NCBI RefSeq assembly: GCF_039729145.1
Contig: NZ_CP155793.1
Location: forward strand, 992,001 to 1,056,000
Origin: Microbacterium sp. SY138
GTDB taxonomy: Bacteria > Actinomycetota > Actinomycetes > Actinomycetales > Microbacteriaceae
Length of the DNA stretch: 64,000 bases
Direction: 5' to 3'
Position 1 is the stretch's first letter. Each line of letters starts with the position of its first letter. Below, piece after piece: positions 34,951-44,327 of this stretch. The position numbers and the translations under genes are program-made. Under the pieces are notes generated by a model. The model saw only the letters and a program-made list of their open reading frames with translations, did no database searches and was not told the origin of the DNA.

Positions 34951-34992
34951 CAAGATGCAGTGTACGTGTTTCCTGACATCCCGGGGCGATGC

Positions 34993-34998
34993 TGGACT
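34993..34998 (+). promoter_or_regulatory. -10-like element ahead of the MFS gene
   Basis: TGGACT lies six bases before the ATG, the same spacing as the TAGRCT elements elsewhere. The 54-base divergent region also has direct repeats GATGC at 34954 and 34988. Confidence 0.3.
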
Positions 34999-35004
34999 CG
35001 GTGC

Positions 35005-36288
35005 ATGACCACGATGCAGGAACCGTTCGACACCGCGCCGACCCCGTTGACCACGCCGTCCACCCGGCGCGGCGGCATCCTCACCGGGATCTACGTGGGC
35101 ACCGGCCTGCTGCTGATCGCGCTGAACCTGCGCATGGGCGTCGCTTCCGTCGGACCCGTCCTCCCCGCGATCGAGCAGGACCTGGGGACCCCTGCAGCCG
35201 CGGCAGGGCTCCTGACGACGATCCCCGTGTTCGCCTTCGGCGCCTTCGCGTTCATGACGCCCGCGCTGACACGCTGGATCGGACTGCATCGGCTGCTTGC
35301 GCTGACGATGGTCGTGGTGGCACTCGGCATCGGCGTCCGCCTGCTTCCCTCACCCGTGGCTCTCTTCGGCGGCACGGTGTTGGTGGGGGCGGGCATCGCG
35401 GTCGCGAACGTCTGCATGCCCGCCGTGATCAAGCAGGACTTCGCGCACCGTCTCGGTCTGATGATGGGGCTGTACTCCACATCGCTGTTCCTGGGTGCCG
35501 CCGCGGCGGCCGCATTCACGGTGCCGTTCATGATCGCCCTGGACGGGTCGTGGCGTGGCGCGCTGGGGGTCTGGGCGATTCCCGCCGCACTCGCCCTGGT
35601 GATCTGGCTGCCTCGGGCGATGCGTCGGGTCGTCAGCTCCCCGGCCGTGGCGGGTGTTCCCGTCGATGCGATCACGGAGCCCCTCGACGAGCCGCGGATG
35701 TCGGCGCTGTTGGGGAACCCGGTCGCGTGGGCGGTCACCGCGTTCATGGGGTTGCAGAGCCTGAGCTACTACGCGGCCCTGACCTGGATTCCGACGATGC
35801 TGCAGGACGGCGGGGTCTCGGTGTCGGATGCCGGGGTGCTGCTGTCGTACTCCAGTTTTCCCGGGATCGCGGCGGCGCTCCTCGTGCCGACGATGATGCG
35901 CCGCATGCGGCCGACGTGGCTCCCCGTCGTGCTCTCCGCGCTGCTCTGCGCGGCGGGGCTGATCGGCCTCCTCGTCGCGCCCGGTGGAGCCGCGCCCTGG
36001 CTCTGGATGACGCTGCTCGGTCTCGGGCAGGGGGCCGCCATCTCGCTGTCGCTGACGTACATCGTGCTCCGCGCGCCGGATGCGAGGCACACGGCGCACC
36101 TGTCGACGATGGCGCAGGGAGTCGGCTACCTGCTGGCCGGCTTCGGTCCGCTCGGCCTCGGCATCCTGCACGCCGCGGTCGGTGGGTGGGTCGTCCCGGT
36201 CCTGGCGCTCGTGCTGCTCCTCGCGGTGCAGGCGGTCGCGGGGTCGGCGGCGAGTCGAGAGCGCCACGTGAGCGCCCGACGCCGGTGA
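35005..36288 (+). CDS. MFS transporter, CynX/NimT family
   Basis: A 427-residue transporter with about 12 helices. The opening LLLIALNLRMGVASVGPVLP and the central AGLLTTIPVFAFGAFAFMTP are the CynX/NimT (cyanate / 2-nitroimidazole) family signatures; GLGQGAAISLSLTYIVLRA lies in the second half. Export of a toxic compound is the likely role, by analogy with NimT. ATG 35005 is chosen since it follows the divergent promoter region; the longer upstream frame overlaps the araC-type gene. Confidence 0.85.
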   Translation: MTTMQEPFDTAPTPLTTPSTRRGGILTGIYVGTGLLLIALNLRMGVASVGPVLPAIEQDLGTPAAAAGLLTTIPVFAFGAFAFMTPALTRWIGLHRLLALTMVVVALGIGVRLLPSPVALFGGTVLVGAGIAVANVCMPAVIKQDFAHRLGLMMGLYSTSLFLGAAAAAAFTVPFMIALDGSWRGALGVWAIPAALALVIWLPRAMRRVVSSPAVAGVPVDAITEPLDEPRMSALLGNPVAWAVTAFMGLQSLSYYAALTWIPTMLQDGGVSVSDAGVLLSYSSFPGIAAALLVPTMMRRMRPTWLPVVLSALLCAAGLIGLLVAPGGAAPWLWMTLLGLGQGAAISLSLTYIVLRAPDARHTAHLSTMAQGVGYLLAGFGPLGLGILHAAVGGWVVPVLALVLLLAVQAVAGSAASRERHVSARRR

Positions 36289-36309
36289 GTCGACTCCGGG
36301 GATCCGCCC

Positions 36310-37545
36310 TCAGGCGAACGCGCTCATCCCGGTGATGTCGCGCCCGAGCAGCAGGGCCTGAACGCTCTCGGTTCCCTCGTAGGTGTGGATGGCCTCGATG
36401 TCGGCCATGTGCTGCATTACGCCGTTCTCGAGCAGGATGCCGTTGCCGCCGAGCAGATCGCGGGCGGTCGAGGCGATGCGGCGCGCGGCACGCGTGTTGT
36501 GGAACTTCGCCAGCGAGGCCTGGGTCGGGCGCAGTTCACCGGCGGTCTCGAGGTCTGCCATCCGCCGGCAGTACAGCTGCATGGCGGTGAGGTCTTCGAG
36601 CATGTGGGTCAGACGCTCCTGGACCATCTGGAATTTGGCGAGGGGCTTTCCGAACTGCACCCGCTGGGTGGCGTAGGCGAGGGCGGCCTCGTAGCAGGCG
36701 GTCGCGTGTCCGAGCGCCGACCAGGCGACACCGGAACGGGTCGCGTACAGCACGATCGAGGCGTCCTTGAAGCTCTTGGTCCCCGGCAGCACCGCATCGA
36801 GGGGCACCCGCACGTCGTCGAGCACGATGTGTGCCTGGTGGATCGCGCGCAGCGAGGCCTTTCCGCGGATGACGCTGCCTGTGTAGCCCGGGGTCTCCTG
36901 CTCCACGAGGAAGCAGCGCACGGCGCCATGCTCTTCGGCGCCCTCGTCGTCGATGCGCGCCCAGACGAAGGTGATGCCGCCGGAGGCGCCGTTGCCGATC
37001 CACTTCTTCGTTCCGCGGAGGATCCAGCCGTCGCCGTCGCGGCGGGCCACGGTCTCCAGCGAGACGGAGTCGGAACCGTGATCGGGCTCGGTCAGGGCGA
37101 ACGATCCCAGCACCGAGCCGTCGGCGAGGCCCGTCAGCCACTTCTCCTGCTGCGCGGGGGAGCCGAACAGGGCCAGGGTGCGCAGGGCGAGTCCGCCCTG
37201 CACCGCGAGGATCGTGCCCAGGGAGCCGTCGCCGCGGGAGATCTCCATGTTCACCAGTCCTGCGGCCAGTGGCGACAGGCTCGTGAGCGACGGGTGCTGC
37301 ACCCCGTCGACGACGAGGTCCATCTCGCCCATCCGACGCGCGGCATCGAGCGGATACTCCGCACGGTCCCAGGCGTCGGCCATCTGCGGGGCGACCTCGT
37401 CGACGTAGGCCTTCGCGCGGTCCCACGCCTCCCGATCGGCGGCGGGGATGTCGGTGAAGACGGCGTAGTAGTCGCTGTCCTGACGTCCGGTGATGTCGTA
37501 CGACGAGACGCGCTCGCCGGGGAAGGGGGAGGCTGCAGTGCTCAT
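36310..37545 (-). CDS. Acyl-CoA dehydrogenase, glutaryl-CoA dehydrogenase-like
   Basis: A 411-residue flavoprotein. FAD/substrate motifs FALTEPDHGSDS and WILRGTKKWIGNG are present. The catalytic base is the Glu in IHTYEGTESVQALLLGRDITG, which matches the arrangement in glutaryl-CoA dehydrogenases (YEGTHDIHALILGRAITG is the known form); substrate remains inferred. AAGGAG lies ahead of ATG 37545. A TetR-type operator sits in the 69-base gap between it and the upstream regulator gene, so it is probably that regulator's target. Confidence 0.88.
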   Translation of the reverse strand: MSTAASPFPGERVSSYDITGRQDSDYYAVFTDIPAADREAWDRAKAYVDEVAPQMADAWDRAEYPLDAARRMGEMDLVVDGVQHPSLTSLSPLAAGLVNMEISRGDGSLGTILAVQGGLALRTLALFGSPAQQEKWLTGLADGSVLGSFALTEPDHGSDSVSLETVARRDGDGWILRGTKKWIGNGASGGITFVWARIDDEGAEEHGAVRCFLVEQETPGYTGSVIRGKASLRAIHQAHIVLDDVRVPLDAVLPGTKSFKDASIVLYATRSGVAWSALGHATACYEAALAYATQRVQFGKPLAKFQMVQERLTHMLEDLTAMQLYCRRMADLETAGELRPTQASLAKFHNTRAARRIASTARDLLGGNGILLENGVMQHMADIEAIHTYEGTESVQALLLGRDITGMSAFA

Positions 37546-37565
37546 GGGACTCCTTCGTGGCACCA

Positions 37566-37586
37566 AGTATCGTACTCCTCGATACT
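37566..37586. promoter_or_regulatory. Candidate TetR operator
   Basis: AGTATCG (37566-37572) and CGATACT (37580-37586) are perfect 7-base inverted repeats with a 7-base spacer. On the minus strand they overlap a possible -10 (TACGAT) about 20-40 bases upstream of the acyl-CoA dehydrogenase start. Confidence 0.6.
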
Positions 37587-37614
37587 CGGTTCCACGACCC
37601 GACCGCACGCCGAG

Positions 37615-38274
37615 CTAGTCGAGCTGTGACTGCAGCCTGCGGCTGACCTCGGCGATCGGCATGGACCGGGGGAACACCGCGACCACCATGTCATCCGGGG
37701 CGGTGGCCGCCTCGCCCGCAACCCCGTAGCGACGGCGGACGTCGGCCAGCGCCGTCTGCAGTGTCGCCAGCGGCACCTTCTTGCGGCCACGCAGCAGCTG
37801 GCGCAGCACATGGTTGTGCACGGCCGTCACCAAGGCGGCGAAGCCGACCGCGTCCAGGGGATCCACGCCGGGGAGTGCCCCGCGCAGGTAGTCGTCGAAC
37901 AGTCGCTCGTAGCGGAAGACCGTGATGATCTCGCGCTCGCGCAGCACGGGGACCTGTCGCACGATCTGATAGCGGCGCCTGGCGAGTTCCGGGTCGTGCG
38001 CGAAGTGGGCGAAGACCGACTCCGAAGCCGCGCACACCGCGCCCCACGGGTCATCGTGCCCCTCGTCGAGGAACTCCCTGAGCTGTTCCAGAAGCACCTC
38101 GTGATCCGCGAAGACCACGTCCTCCTTGCCGCCGAACTGGCGGAAGAAGGTCGAGCGGGAGACGCCGGCGGCCTTGGCGATCTGCTCCACCGACGTCTGG
38201 TCGAACCCCTGGGCGCTGAAGAGTTCGAGCGCTGCGGCGACGACGCCGGTGCGCAGTTCTGCGGATTCGTGCAT
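37615..38274 (-). CDS. TetR family regulator
   Basis: A 219-residue regulator with an N-terminal TetR HTH (ALELFSAQGFDQTSVEQIAKAAGVSRSTFFRQFGGKED, about residues 15-50) and a helical ligand-binding domain. It is upstream of, and in the same direction as, the acyl-CoA dehydrogenase, with a perfect inverted repeat between them; it probably represses that gene in response to an acyl-CoA or related ligand. On the minus strand TAGGCT ends six bases before the ATG. Confidence 0.88.
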   Translation of the reverse strand: MHESAELRTGVVAAALELFSAQGFDQTSVEQIAKAAGVSRSTFFRQFGGKEDVVFADHEVLLEQLREFLDEGHDDPWGAVCAASESVFAHFAHDPELARRRYQIVRQVPVLREREIITVFRYERLFDDYLRGALPGVDPLDAVGFAALVTAVHNHVLRQLLRGRKKVPLATLQTALADVRRRYGVAGEAATAPDDMVVAVFPRSMPIAEVSRRLQSQLD

Positions 38275-38334
38275 GGCGAAAGCCTAGACCTCGCCGGGCG
38301 GAGAAGCCGAGGCGTCGCCGTCATACTGAGGAGC

Positions 38335-38688
38335 GTGAGAGATGACGGGATTCCGGCCGGCTGGTTCGACACGCGGCGGCGCGGGACGCGGCGCTGGTGG
38401 GACGGCACGCGATGGACCTCGCACATCTCGGTGCGCGGGCGCGAGACGACCATGGCCGAGGACAGCGCATCGGTGCGCCGCCAGCTCCTCGTGTGCGAAC
38501 TGGTGCTCGGTGCCGTCATGATCGGCGCGATCCTCATCGCCCTGTGGGGCTCGTTGCCGGTGGTCGTGGTGCGCCCCGTGATCGTCGCCACGGGCACGGC
38601 CCTGGTGGTCATGCCGTTCCTGATCACCCGACAGCTTCGACGGGTCGCCCTCCCCGCGCGTCGAGCCGGAGTGCCGACTCGACGCTGA
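38335..38688 (+). CDS. DUF2510 membrane protein
   Basis: A 117-residue protein. The N-terminal DUF2510 motif [21 protein letters not shown] is followed by two hydrophobic helices ([17 protein letters not shown] and [16 protein letters not shown]). DUF2510 is a short Trp-rich domain found in actinobacterial membrane proteins, function unknown. GTG 38335 follows GAGGAG. Confidence 0.75.
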   Translation: MRDDGIPAGWFDTRRRGTRRWWDGTRWTSHISVRGRETTMAEDSASVRRQLLVCELVLGAVMIGAILIALWGSLPVVVVRPVIVATGTALVVMPFLITRQLRRVALPARRAGVPTRR

Positions 38689-38732
38689 GCGGTCGAGGTG
38701 CCGGGGCCGCAGGAGCGCTCAGTTCGGGGTAG

Positions 38733-38738
38733 TAGGCT
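38733..38738 (+). promoter_or_regulatory. Candidate -10 of the sucCD operon
   Basis: TAGGCT lies 65 bases before the sucC start, so this transcript has a leader; AAGGAAC serves as ribosome-binding site. No clear -35. Confidence 0.35.
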
Positions 38739-38803
38739 GGGGGACTGGTCGATGTCTCGACATCGAGAGAATTACCAGACAGCAGCCCAGTGAAGGAACC
38801 ACA

Positions 38804-39970
38804 GTGGATCTGTACGAGTACCAGGCACGAGACGTTTTCGAAAAGTACGGAGTGCCGGTCCTCGCCGGCATCGTCGCGGACACCCCTGAAGAGGTGAGGG
38901 CGGCTGCCGAGAAGATCGGCGGAGTGGTCGTCGTCAAGGCTCAGGTGAAGACCGGCGGCCGTGGAAAGGCGGGCGGCGTCAAGGTCGCCAAGACGCCCGA
39001 CGAGGCGTACGAAGCAGCGAAGGCCATCCTCGGCCTCGACATCAAGGGCCACATCGTCAAGCGCGTCATGGTCGCGCAGGGTGCGCGCATCGCCGAGGAG
39101 TTCTACTTCTCCGTGCTGCTCGACCGCGCCAACCGCTCCTACCTGAGCCTCTGCTCGGTCGAGGGCGGCATGGAGATCGAAGAGCTCGCCGTCGAACGCC
39201 CCGAGGCGCTCGCACGCGTCGAGGTCAACCCGCTCACGGGCATCGACAAGGAGAAAGCCGTCGAGATCGCTCGCGCGGCGAACTTCCCCGAAGACCTCAT
39301 CGAGAAGGTCTCCGATGTCTTCGTGAAGCTCTACGACGTGTACAAGGGCGAGGACGCGACGCTGGTCGAGGTCAACCCGCTGGTGCGCACCGAAGAGGGC
39401 GACATCATCGCGCTCGACGGCAAGGTCACGCTCGACGACAACGCCTCCGAGATCCGTCACCCCGAGCACGAAGCGCTCGAGGACAAGGATGCAGCCGACC
39501 CGCTCGAGGCCAAGGCCAAGGAGTCGGGCCTCAACTACGTGAAGCTCGACGGCGAGGTCGGGATCATCGGCAACGGCGCGGGTCTGGTCATGTCGACGCT
39601 CGACGTGGTCGCCTACGCGGGCGAGAACCACAACGGCGTGAAGCCTGCCAACTTCCTCGACATCGGCGGCGGCGCCTCGGCCGAGGTCATGGCCGCCGGC
39701 CTCGACGTCATCCTCGGCGACCCGCAGGTCAAGAGCGTGTTCGTCAACGTCTTCGGCGGCATCACGGCGTGCGACGCCGTCGCCAACGGCATCAAGGGTG
39801 CTCTCGAGACGCTGGGCGCCACGGCCTCCAAGCCGCTCGTCGTGCGCCTGGACGGCAACCGCGTCGACGAGGGTCGCGCGATCCTCGCCGAGTACGCACA
39901 CCCGCTTGTGACCCTGGCCGCCACCATGGACGAGGGCGCCGACAAGGCCGCCGAGCTCGCCAACGCCTGA
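38804..39970 (+). CDS. sucC: Succinyl-CoA synthetase (ADP-forming) beta subunit
   Basis: A 388-residue ATP-grasp protein. The start [35 protein letters not shown] and [17 protein letters not shown] blocks are standard SucC. It catalyses succinyl-CoA + ADP + Pi to succinate + ATP + CoA with SucD in the citric acid cycle. GTG start with AAGGAAC at good spacing. sucD follows after 18 bases. Confidence 0.97.
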   Translation: MDLYEYQARDVFEKYGVPVLAGIVADTPEEVRAAAEKIGGVVVVKAQVKTGGRGKAGGVKVAKTPDEAYEAAKAILGLDIKGHIVKRVMVAQGARIAEEFYFSVLLDRANRSYLSLCSVEGGMEIEELAVERPEALARVEVNPLTGIDKEKAVEIARAANFPEDLIEKVSDVFVKLYDVYKGEDATLVEVNPLVRTEEGDIIALDGKVTLDDNASEIRHPEHEALEDKDAADPLEAKAKESGLNYVKLDGEVGIIGNGAGLVMSTLDVVAYAGENHNGVKPANFLDIGGGASAEVMAAGLDVILGDPQVKSVFVNVFGGITACDAVANGIKGALETLGATASKPLVVRLDGNRVDEGRAILAEYAHPLVTLAATMDEGADKAAELANA

Positions 39971-39976
39971 GACTGA

Positions 39977-40891
<915 letters not shown>

Positions 40892-40910
40892 TCTGAGCTA
40901 CGCTTGATCT

Positions 40911-40940
40911 GAAGGCCCCGGACTCCACTCCGGGGCCTTC
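40911..40940 (+). terminator. Rho-independent terminator of sucCD
   Basis: GAAGGCCCCGGA (40911-40922) pairs with TCCGGGGCCTTC (40929-40940), loop of six, followed by TTTC. It also serves the convergent DinB gene. Confidence 0.85.
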
Positions 40941-40942
40941 TT

Positions 40943-41452
40943 TCATGCCCGTTCGGTCGGTCCGGCGGCTCGGCGGCGGGCAGCGAGGATCGCTGCCCTC
41001 AGGATGTCGAGCTGTCCGGTGTTCCAGCCCAGCTCACTCAACACGTGGACGTAGATCGCGAGCAGGCTGCGCCGGTTCTCGCCGACGTCGTCGTCGAGCC
41101 CGCGATCGGTCAGATTGCTGTCAGCGAGGGCGCTGATGCGTCGACACTCTGCCGTGACGGAGGCGATATCGTCGGTGCGCCGCACTTTCCAGGAGTTGGC
41201 GGTGGCCACCGGCAGGCCGATCTCGGCCCGGGGGCGCCCGGTGATCCTCTCGTCGAACCAGACGCCCTCCACGTACGCCGTGTGACGCACGACTCCCAGC
41301 AGACTCGGAGCGCCGGGGATCGGCGCGGACCGCGCCTCCTCTTCGGTGAGGCCTTCGAGGCTGGCCAGAATGAGCTCCCGGTACTCGAGGAGGCGCCGGT
41401 CGACGTCCCGTCTCAGGTCGAACGGGTGGTCGTCGCGGTGTCGGTGATGCAC
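40943..41452 (-). CDS. DinB family protein (DUF664)
   Basis: A 169-residue four-helix protein with the DinB/DUF664 pattern: ILASLEGLTEEEARSAP, LLGVVRHTAYVEGVWF, and SLLAIYVHVLSELGWNTGQLDILR. Three His (in VRHTAYVE, YVHVLSE and the N-terminal region) could bind a metal, as known for the family. Role is probably thiol-linked detoxification (DinB/mycothiol transferase superfamily); not proven. GTG 41452 follows GAGGAG. Confidence 0.8.
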   Translation of the reverse strand: MHHRHRDDHPFDLRRDVDRRLLEYRELILASLEGLTEEEARSAPIPGAPSLLGVVRHTAYVEGVWFDERITGRPRAEIGLPVATANSWKVRRTDDIASVTAECRRISALADSNLTDRGLDDDVGENRRSLLAIYVHVLSELGWNTGQLDILRAAILAARRRAAGPTERA

Positions 41453-41526
41453 GGGATCTCCTCAGGGTCGGGACTCCACCCTCGACGCCGGTCGGTGCGC
41501 TGCGCCGTCGGCGCGCCGCATCGCAC

Positions 41527-42105
41527 TCAGCTAAGCGGGACCACGGCATCCAGGATGCGCTCGAGTGCCATGTGCGCTTCCGACCGCGCGTCGGCGTCAT
41601 CGGGGTGCGCGGCGAGCCACAGCGCGAGCTCGTTCATCGCTCCGGAGAGTGCGGCGGTGAGCGGATCCACGAGCGCGGGGGAGACGCCGGCTTCGCGTAG
41701 GCCCGTGCGCAGCTCCTGCTCCGGTCCCTCCGCGTCGAGTCGGCGCCACTGCTCCCCGCCGAGCACGGCGGGACCGTCGACGAGCAGCACGCGTGACGCC
41801 GCTCCCCGGGTGATCGCGTCGAGGAACGCGTGACTGCCGTCGCGGAGAGCGGCATCCGGAGCACTGTCTTCCGTGGCGTCGCGGATCGCGTCGGCCACGG
41901 ACTGCTGCTGGGCGGCCGCGACGTCGCGGAAGAGCAGCGGCTTCGACGTGTAGTGGTGGTAGACCGCACCTCGTGTGACTCCGGCAAGGCGGGCGATCTC
42001 GTCCACGGATGCGGTGGCGTACCCGTGCGCGGCGAAGTGGGTCGTGGCGGTCTCGAGAATTCGTCGCGCGGTCTCGGCGGCGTCGGCCGCGGATGCTCGG
42101 GGCAT
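41527..42105 (-). CDS. TetR family regulator
   Basis: A 192-residue regulator with the HTH TTHFAAHGYATASVDEIARLAGVTRGAVYHHYTSKPLLF near the N-terminus (about residues 22-60) and an alpha-helical C-terminal domain. It is divergent from a VOC gene, and two matching operators flank the shared region. It probably represses both itself and the VOC gene. Confidence 0.9.
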   Translation of the reverse strand: MPRASAADAAETARRILETATTHFAAHGYATASVDEIARLAGVTRGAVYHHYTSKPLLFRDVAAAQQQSVADAIRDATEDSAPDAALRDGSHAFLDAITRGAASRVLLVDGPAVLGGEQWRRLDAEGPEQELRTGLREAGVSPALVDPLTAALSGAMNELALWLAAHPDDADARSEAHMALERILDAVVPLS

Positions 42106-42116
42106 GACTCTTTCCT

Positions 42117-42135
42117 TACGTACAGGTTGTATGTA
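42117..42135. promoter_or_regulatory. TetR operator 1
   Basis: TACGTACA (42117-42124), GGT, TGTATGTA (42128-42135): 8-3-8 arms with one mismatch. It lies just downstream of a minus-strand -10 candidate (TATTCT, 42153 to 42148), 12 bases from the tetR start. Confidence 0.65.
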
Positions 42136-42151
42136 TCCTAGTCACGCAGAA

Positions 42152-42170
42152 TACAAACATGCTGTATGTA
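42152..42170. promoter_or_regulatory. TetR operator 2
   Basis: TACAAACA (42152-42159), TGC, TGTATGTA (42163-42170): same 8-3-8 design with an identical right arm. It lies downstream of the plus-strand -10 candidate TATCCT (42134-42139) of the VOC gene. Confidence 0.65.
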
Positions 42171-42182
42171 AAGGAGAGACGA

Positions 42183-42584
42183 ATGCGGATCACGAGCTTC
42201 TACCCGGTGCTGATGGTCGAAGACGTCGCAGCGAGCGCGCGGTTCTATCGAGAGGAGTTCGACTTCGAGGTGGTGTTCGAGGCCGACTGGTACGTGAGCC
42301 TGCGCTTCGATGGCGGTGAGCTCGCGATCCTCGACCGTTCGCACGAGACCATCCCCAAGGGATTTCGTGAGCCCGTGCGCGGGCTGCTGCTCAACGTCGA
42401 GGTGCCGGATGCCGCTGCCGAGCATGCGCGCCTGGTGGGGGAGCGGGGTCTGTCGGAACGGCTGCCGCTCCGCGACGAGGCCTTCGGTCAGCGCCACTTC
42501 ATCGTCGAGGCGCCCGGCGGTGTGCTGATCGACGTGATCGAGCCGATCGAGCCGTCGCCGGAGTTCGCCGCTGCCTACGCCTGA
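42183..42584 (+). CDS. VOC family protein (glyoxalase-like)
   Basis: A 133-residue single VOC module: [26 protein letters not shown] at the N-terminus (given up to the second strand) and [20 protein letters not shown] at the end. ATG 42183 follows AAAGGAG. Divergent from the TetR gene, probably its regulatory target; substrate unknown, perhaps an antibiotic or aldehyde. Confidence 0.85.
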   Translation: MRITSFYPVLMVEDVAASARFYREEFDFEVVFEADWYVSLRFDGGELAILDRSHETIPKGFREPVRGLLLNVEVPDAAAEHARLVGERGLSERLPLRDEAFGQRHFIVEAPGGVLIDVIEPIEPSPEFAAAYA

Positions 42585-42610
42585 GCCGCGCGAGGTGGCC
42601 GTCTTCGTCA

Positions 42611-42685
42611 GATGCATGACCTCTCAGCGGATGCATGGCCGCTCGGGGCGTGTGTTCCTGCATCCGGCCGATGCACATGCATGTG
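42611..42685. repeat. GATGCAT repeats in an intergenic region
   Basis: GATGCATG occurs at 42611 and 42630, with further TGCATC, GATGCA and ATGCATG copies to about 42685. The 177-base gap between the convergent VOC and permease genes holds these and the terminator, with no gene visible. Confidence 0.5.
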
Positions 42686-42708
42686 ACGGCCGCGGCGGCG
42701 GAGGTACG

Positions 42709-42744
42709 GAAGAGGGGCGGATGCCGCAGCACCCGCCCTCTTTC
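42709..42744. terminator. Hairpin between VOC and permease genes
   Basis: GAAGAGGGGCGG (42709-42720) pairs with CCCGCCCTCTTTC (42732-42744) imperfectly; near the stop of the convergent permease gene at 42762. Confidence 0.6.
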
Positions 42745-42761
42745 GTGATCTCGGATCGGCG

Positions 42762-44237
42762 TCAGATCCCGACGCCGAAGAGCGCTTCGATCGGACCTCG
42801 GGCGAAGAAGATCAAGAAGCCGGCGCCGACGACCCACAGCAGCGGGCTGATGGACTTGGCTTTGCCGGAGAACGCGTGGATGAGCACCCAGCTGACGAAG
42901 CCCGCGCCGATGCCGTTCGCGATCGAGTAGGTCAGCGGCATGACCGAGACGGTGAGGAACACCGGCAGCAGAACGCGGAAATCGCTGAAGTCGATGTAGC
43001 GGATCTGCGCCATCATCATCGCACCGACGATGATCAGCGCGGCAGCGGCGATCTCGGTCGGGACGATCGACGTCAGCGGGGTCAGGAACATCGCGATCAG
43101 GAACACGACGCCGGTGACCACGTTCGCGAGTCCGGTGCGCGCACCCTCGCCGATACCGGCGCCCGACTCGATGAAGACCGTGCTCGAAGACGAGGAGGTC
43201 GCGCCACCGGCGATCGCGCCGACACCCTCGACGACCAGCGCCGACTTGATGCGGGGGAAGTCGCCGTTGTCGTCGGCGAGGTTCGCCTCCTTCGCGAGGC
43301 CCGTCATGGTGCCCATGGCGTCGAAGAAGTTCGTGAAGAGCAGCGTGAAGACGATCATCACGATCGCGACGAGGCTGACCTTGCTCAGGTCGAAGCTGAA
43401 GTCGACGGCGCCGATCAGGCTGAGGTCGGGCACACCCACGGGGGAGCCGTCGAGCGCGGGAACCGTGAGCCCCCAGCCGCCCGGGTTGACCACGTTGCCC
43501 TCGTCGTCGAAGCCGCGGGCCCCGATGTGCCAGATCGCCTCGACGATGACCGCGAGCACGGTCCCGCCGATGAGTCCGATCAGCATGCCGCCCTTGATCT
43601 TGAGGGCGACGAGGATGCCGGTGAGGAGGAGGGTGATGACGAACAGCAGGGTCGGAACGGTCGCGACCGATCCGTTCACGCCGAGGCCGACCGGAGGAGA
43701 CGAGGCGCCGGTCGCCGTGACGAAGCCGGAGTTGACGAAGCCGATGAACGCGATGAAGAGGCCGATACCGACCGTGATCGCGATCTTCAGCTGGAACGGC
43801 ACCGCGTCGAAGATCGCCTTCCGCAGCCCGGTGGCGGCGAGCAGCACGATGACGACACCGTTGATCATCACCAGCGCCATGGCCTCGGGCCAGGTCACCT
43901 GGCCGACGACCGAGAACGCGACGAAGGCGTTGATGCCGAGGCCGGCGGCGAAACCGAACGGGAGGCGCGTGACCAGTCCGAACAGGATCGTCATCACACC
44001 GGCGGTCAGCGCGGTGGCGGCGCCCACGGCGTTGAAGCTGAGCATGTCTCCGGCGACATCGGGCTTGCCGGAGAGGATGATCGGGTTCAGGATCACGATG
44101 TAGGCCATCGTGACGAATGTCACCAGACCCCCTCGGATCTCGGTGCCGATCGTGGATCCGCGCTTGCTGATCTCGAAGAAGCGGTCCAGGGAGTTCTTGG
44201 GTTCGGTGGATGCCGGGGCGGGCGGGGCAGTTGTCAT
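42762..44237 (-). CDS. NCS2 family purine permease (AzgA type)
   Basis: A 491-residue permease with about 12 to 14 helices. LVTFVTMAYIVILNPIIL near the N-terminus, GLGINAFVAFSVV and the FFDAMGTMTGLAKEA block, with FIESGAGIGEGARTGLA, are AzgA-family (adenine/guanine/hypoxanthine) features. A purine substrate fits the neighbouring purN-purH. ATG 44237 follows GGAGG. Confidence 0.9.
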   Translation of the reverse strand: MTTAPPAPASTEPKNSLDRFFEISKRGSTIGTEIRGGLVTFVTMAYIVILNPIILSGKPDVAGDMLSFNAVGAATALTAGVMTILFGLVTRLPFGFAAGLGINAFVAFSVVGQVTWPEAMALVMINGVVIVLLAATGLRKAIFDAVPFQLKIAITVGIGLFIAFIGFVNSGFVTATGASSPPVGLGVNGSVATVPTLLFVITLLLTGILVALKIKGGMLIGLIGGTVLAVIVEAIWHIGARGFDDEGNVVNPGGWGLTVPALDGSPVGVPDLSLIGAVDFSFDLSKVSLVAIVMIVFTLLFTNFFDAMGTMTGLAKEANLADDNGDFPRIKSALVVEGVGAIAGGATSSSSSTVFIESGAGIGEGARTGLANVVTGVVFLIAMFLTPLTSIVPTEIAAAALIIVGAMMMAQIRYIDFSDFRVLLPVFLTVSVMPLTYSIANGIGAGFVSWVLIHAFSGKAKSISPLLWVVGAGFLIFFARGPIEALFGVGI

Positions 44238-44327
44238 CGGGAAACCTCCGGAGAAACGCTATCGTGTCGCCGACCCCACGCGCGCCCCCAGGCCTTCGTC
44301 GGCAACTCGTCGTAGTCTCGAAACGCT

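Noticed and set aside
44238..44327. Possible purine riboswitch between the permease and perM genes
   Set aside because: The gap is only 90 bases, has a plain ribosome-binding site and lacks the three-stem purine-aptamer pattern.
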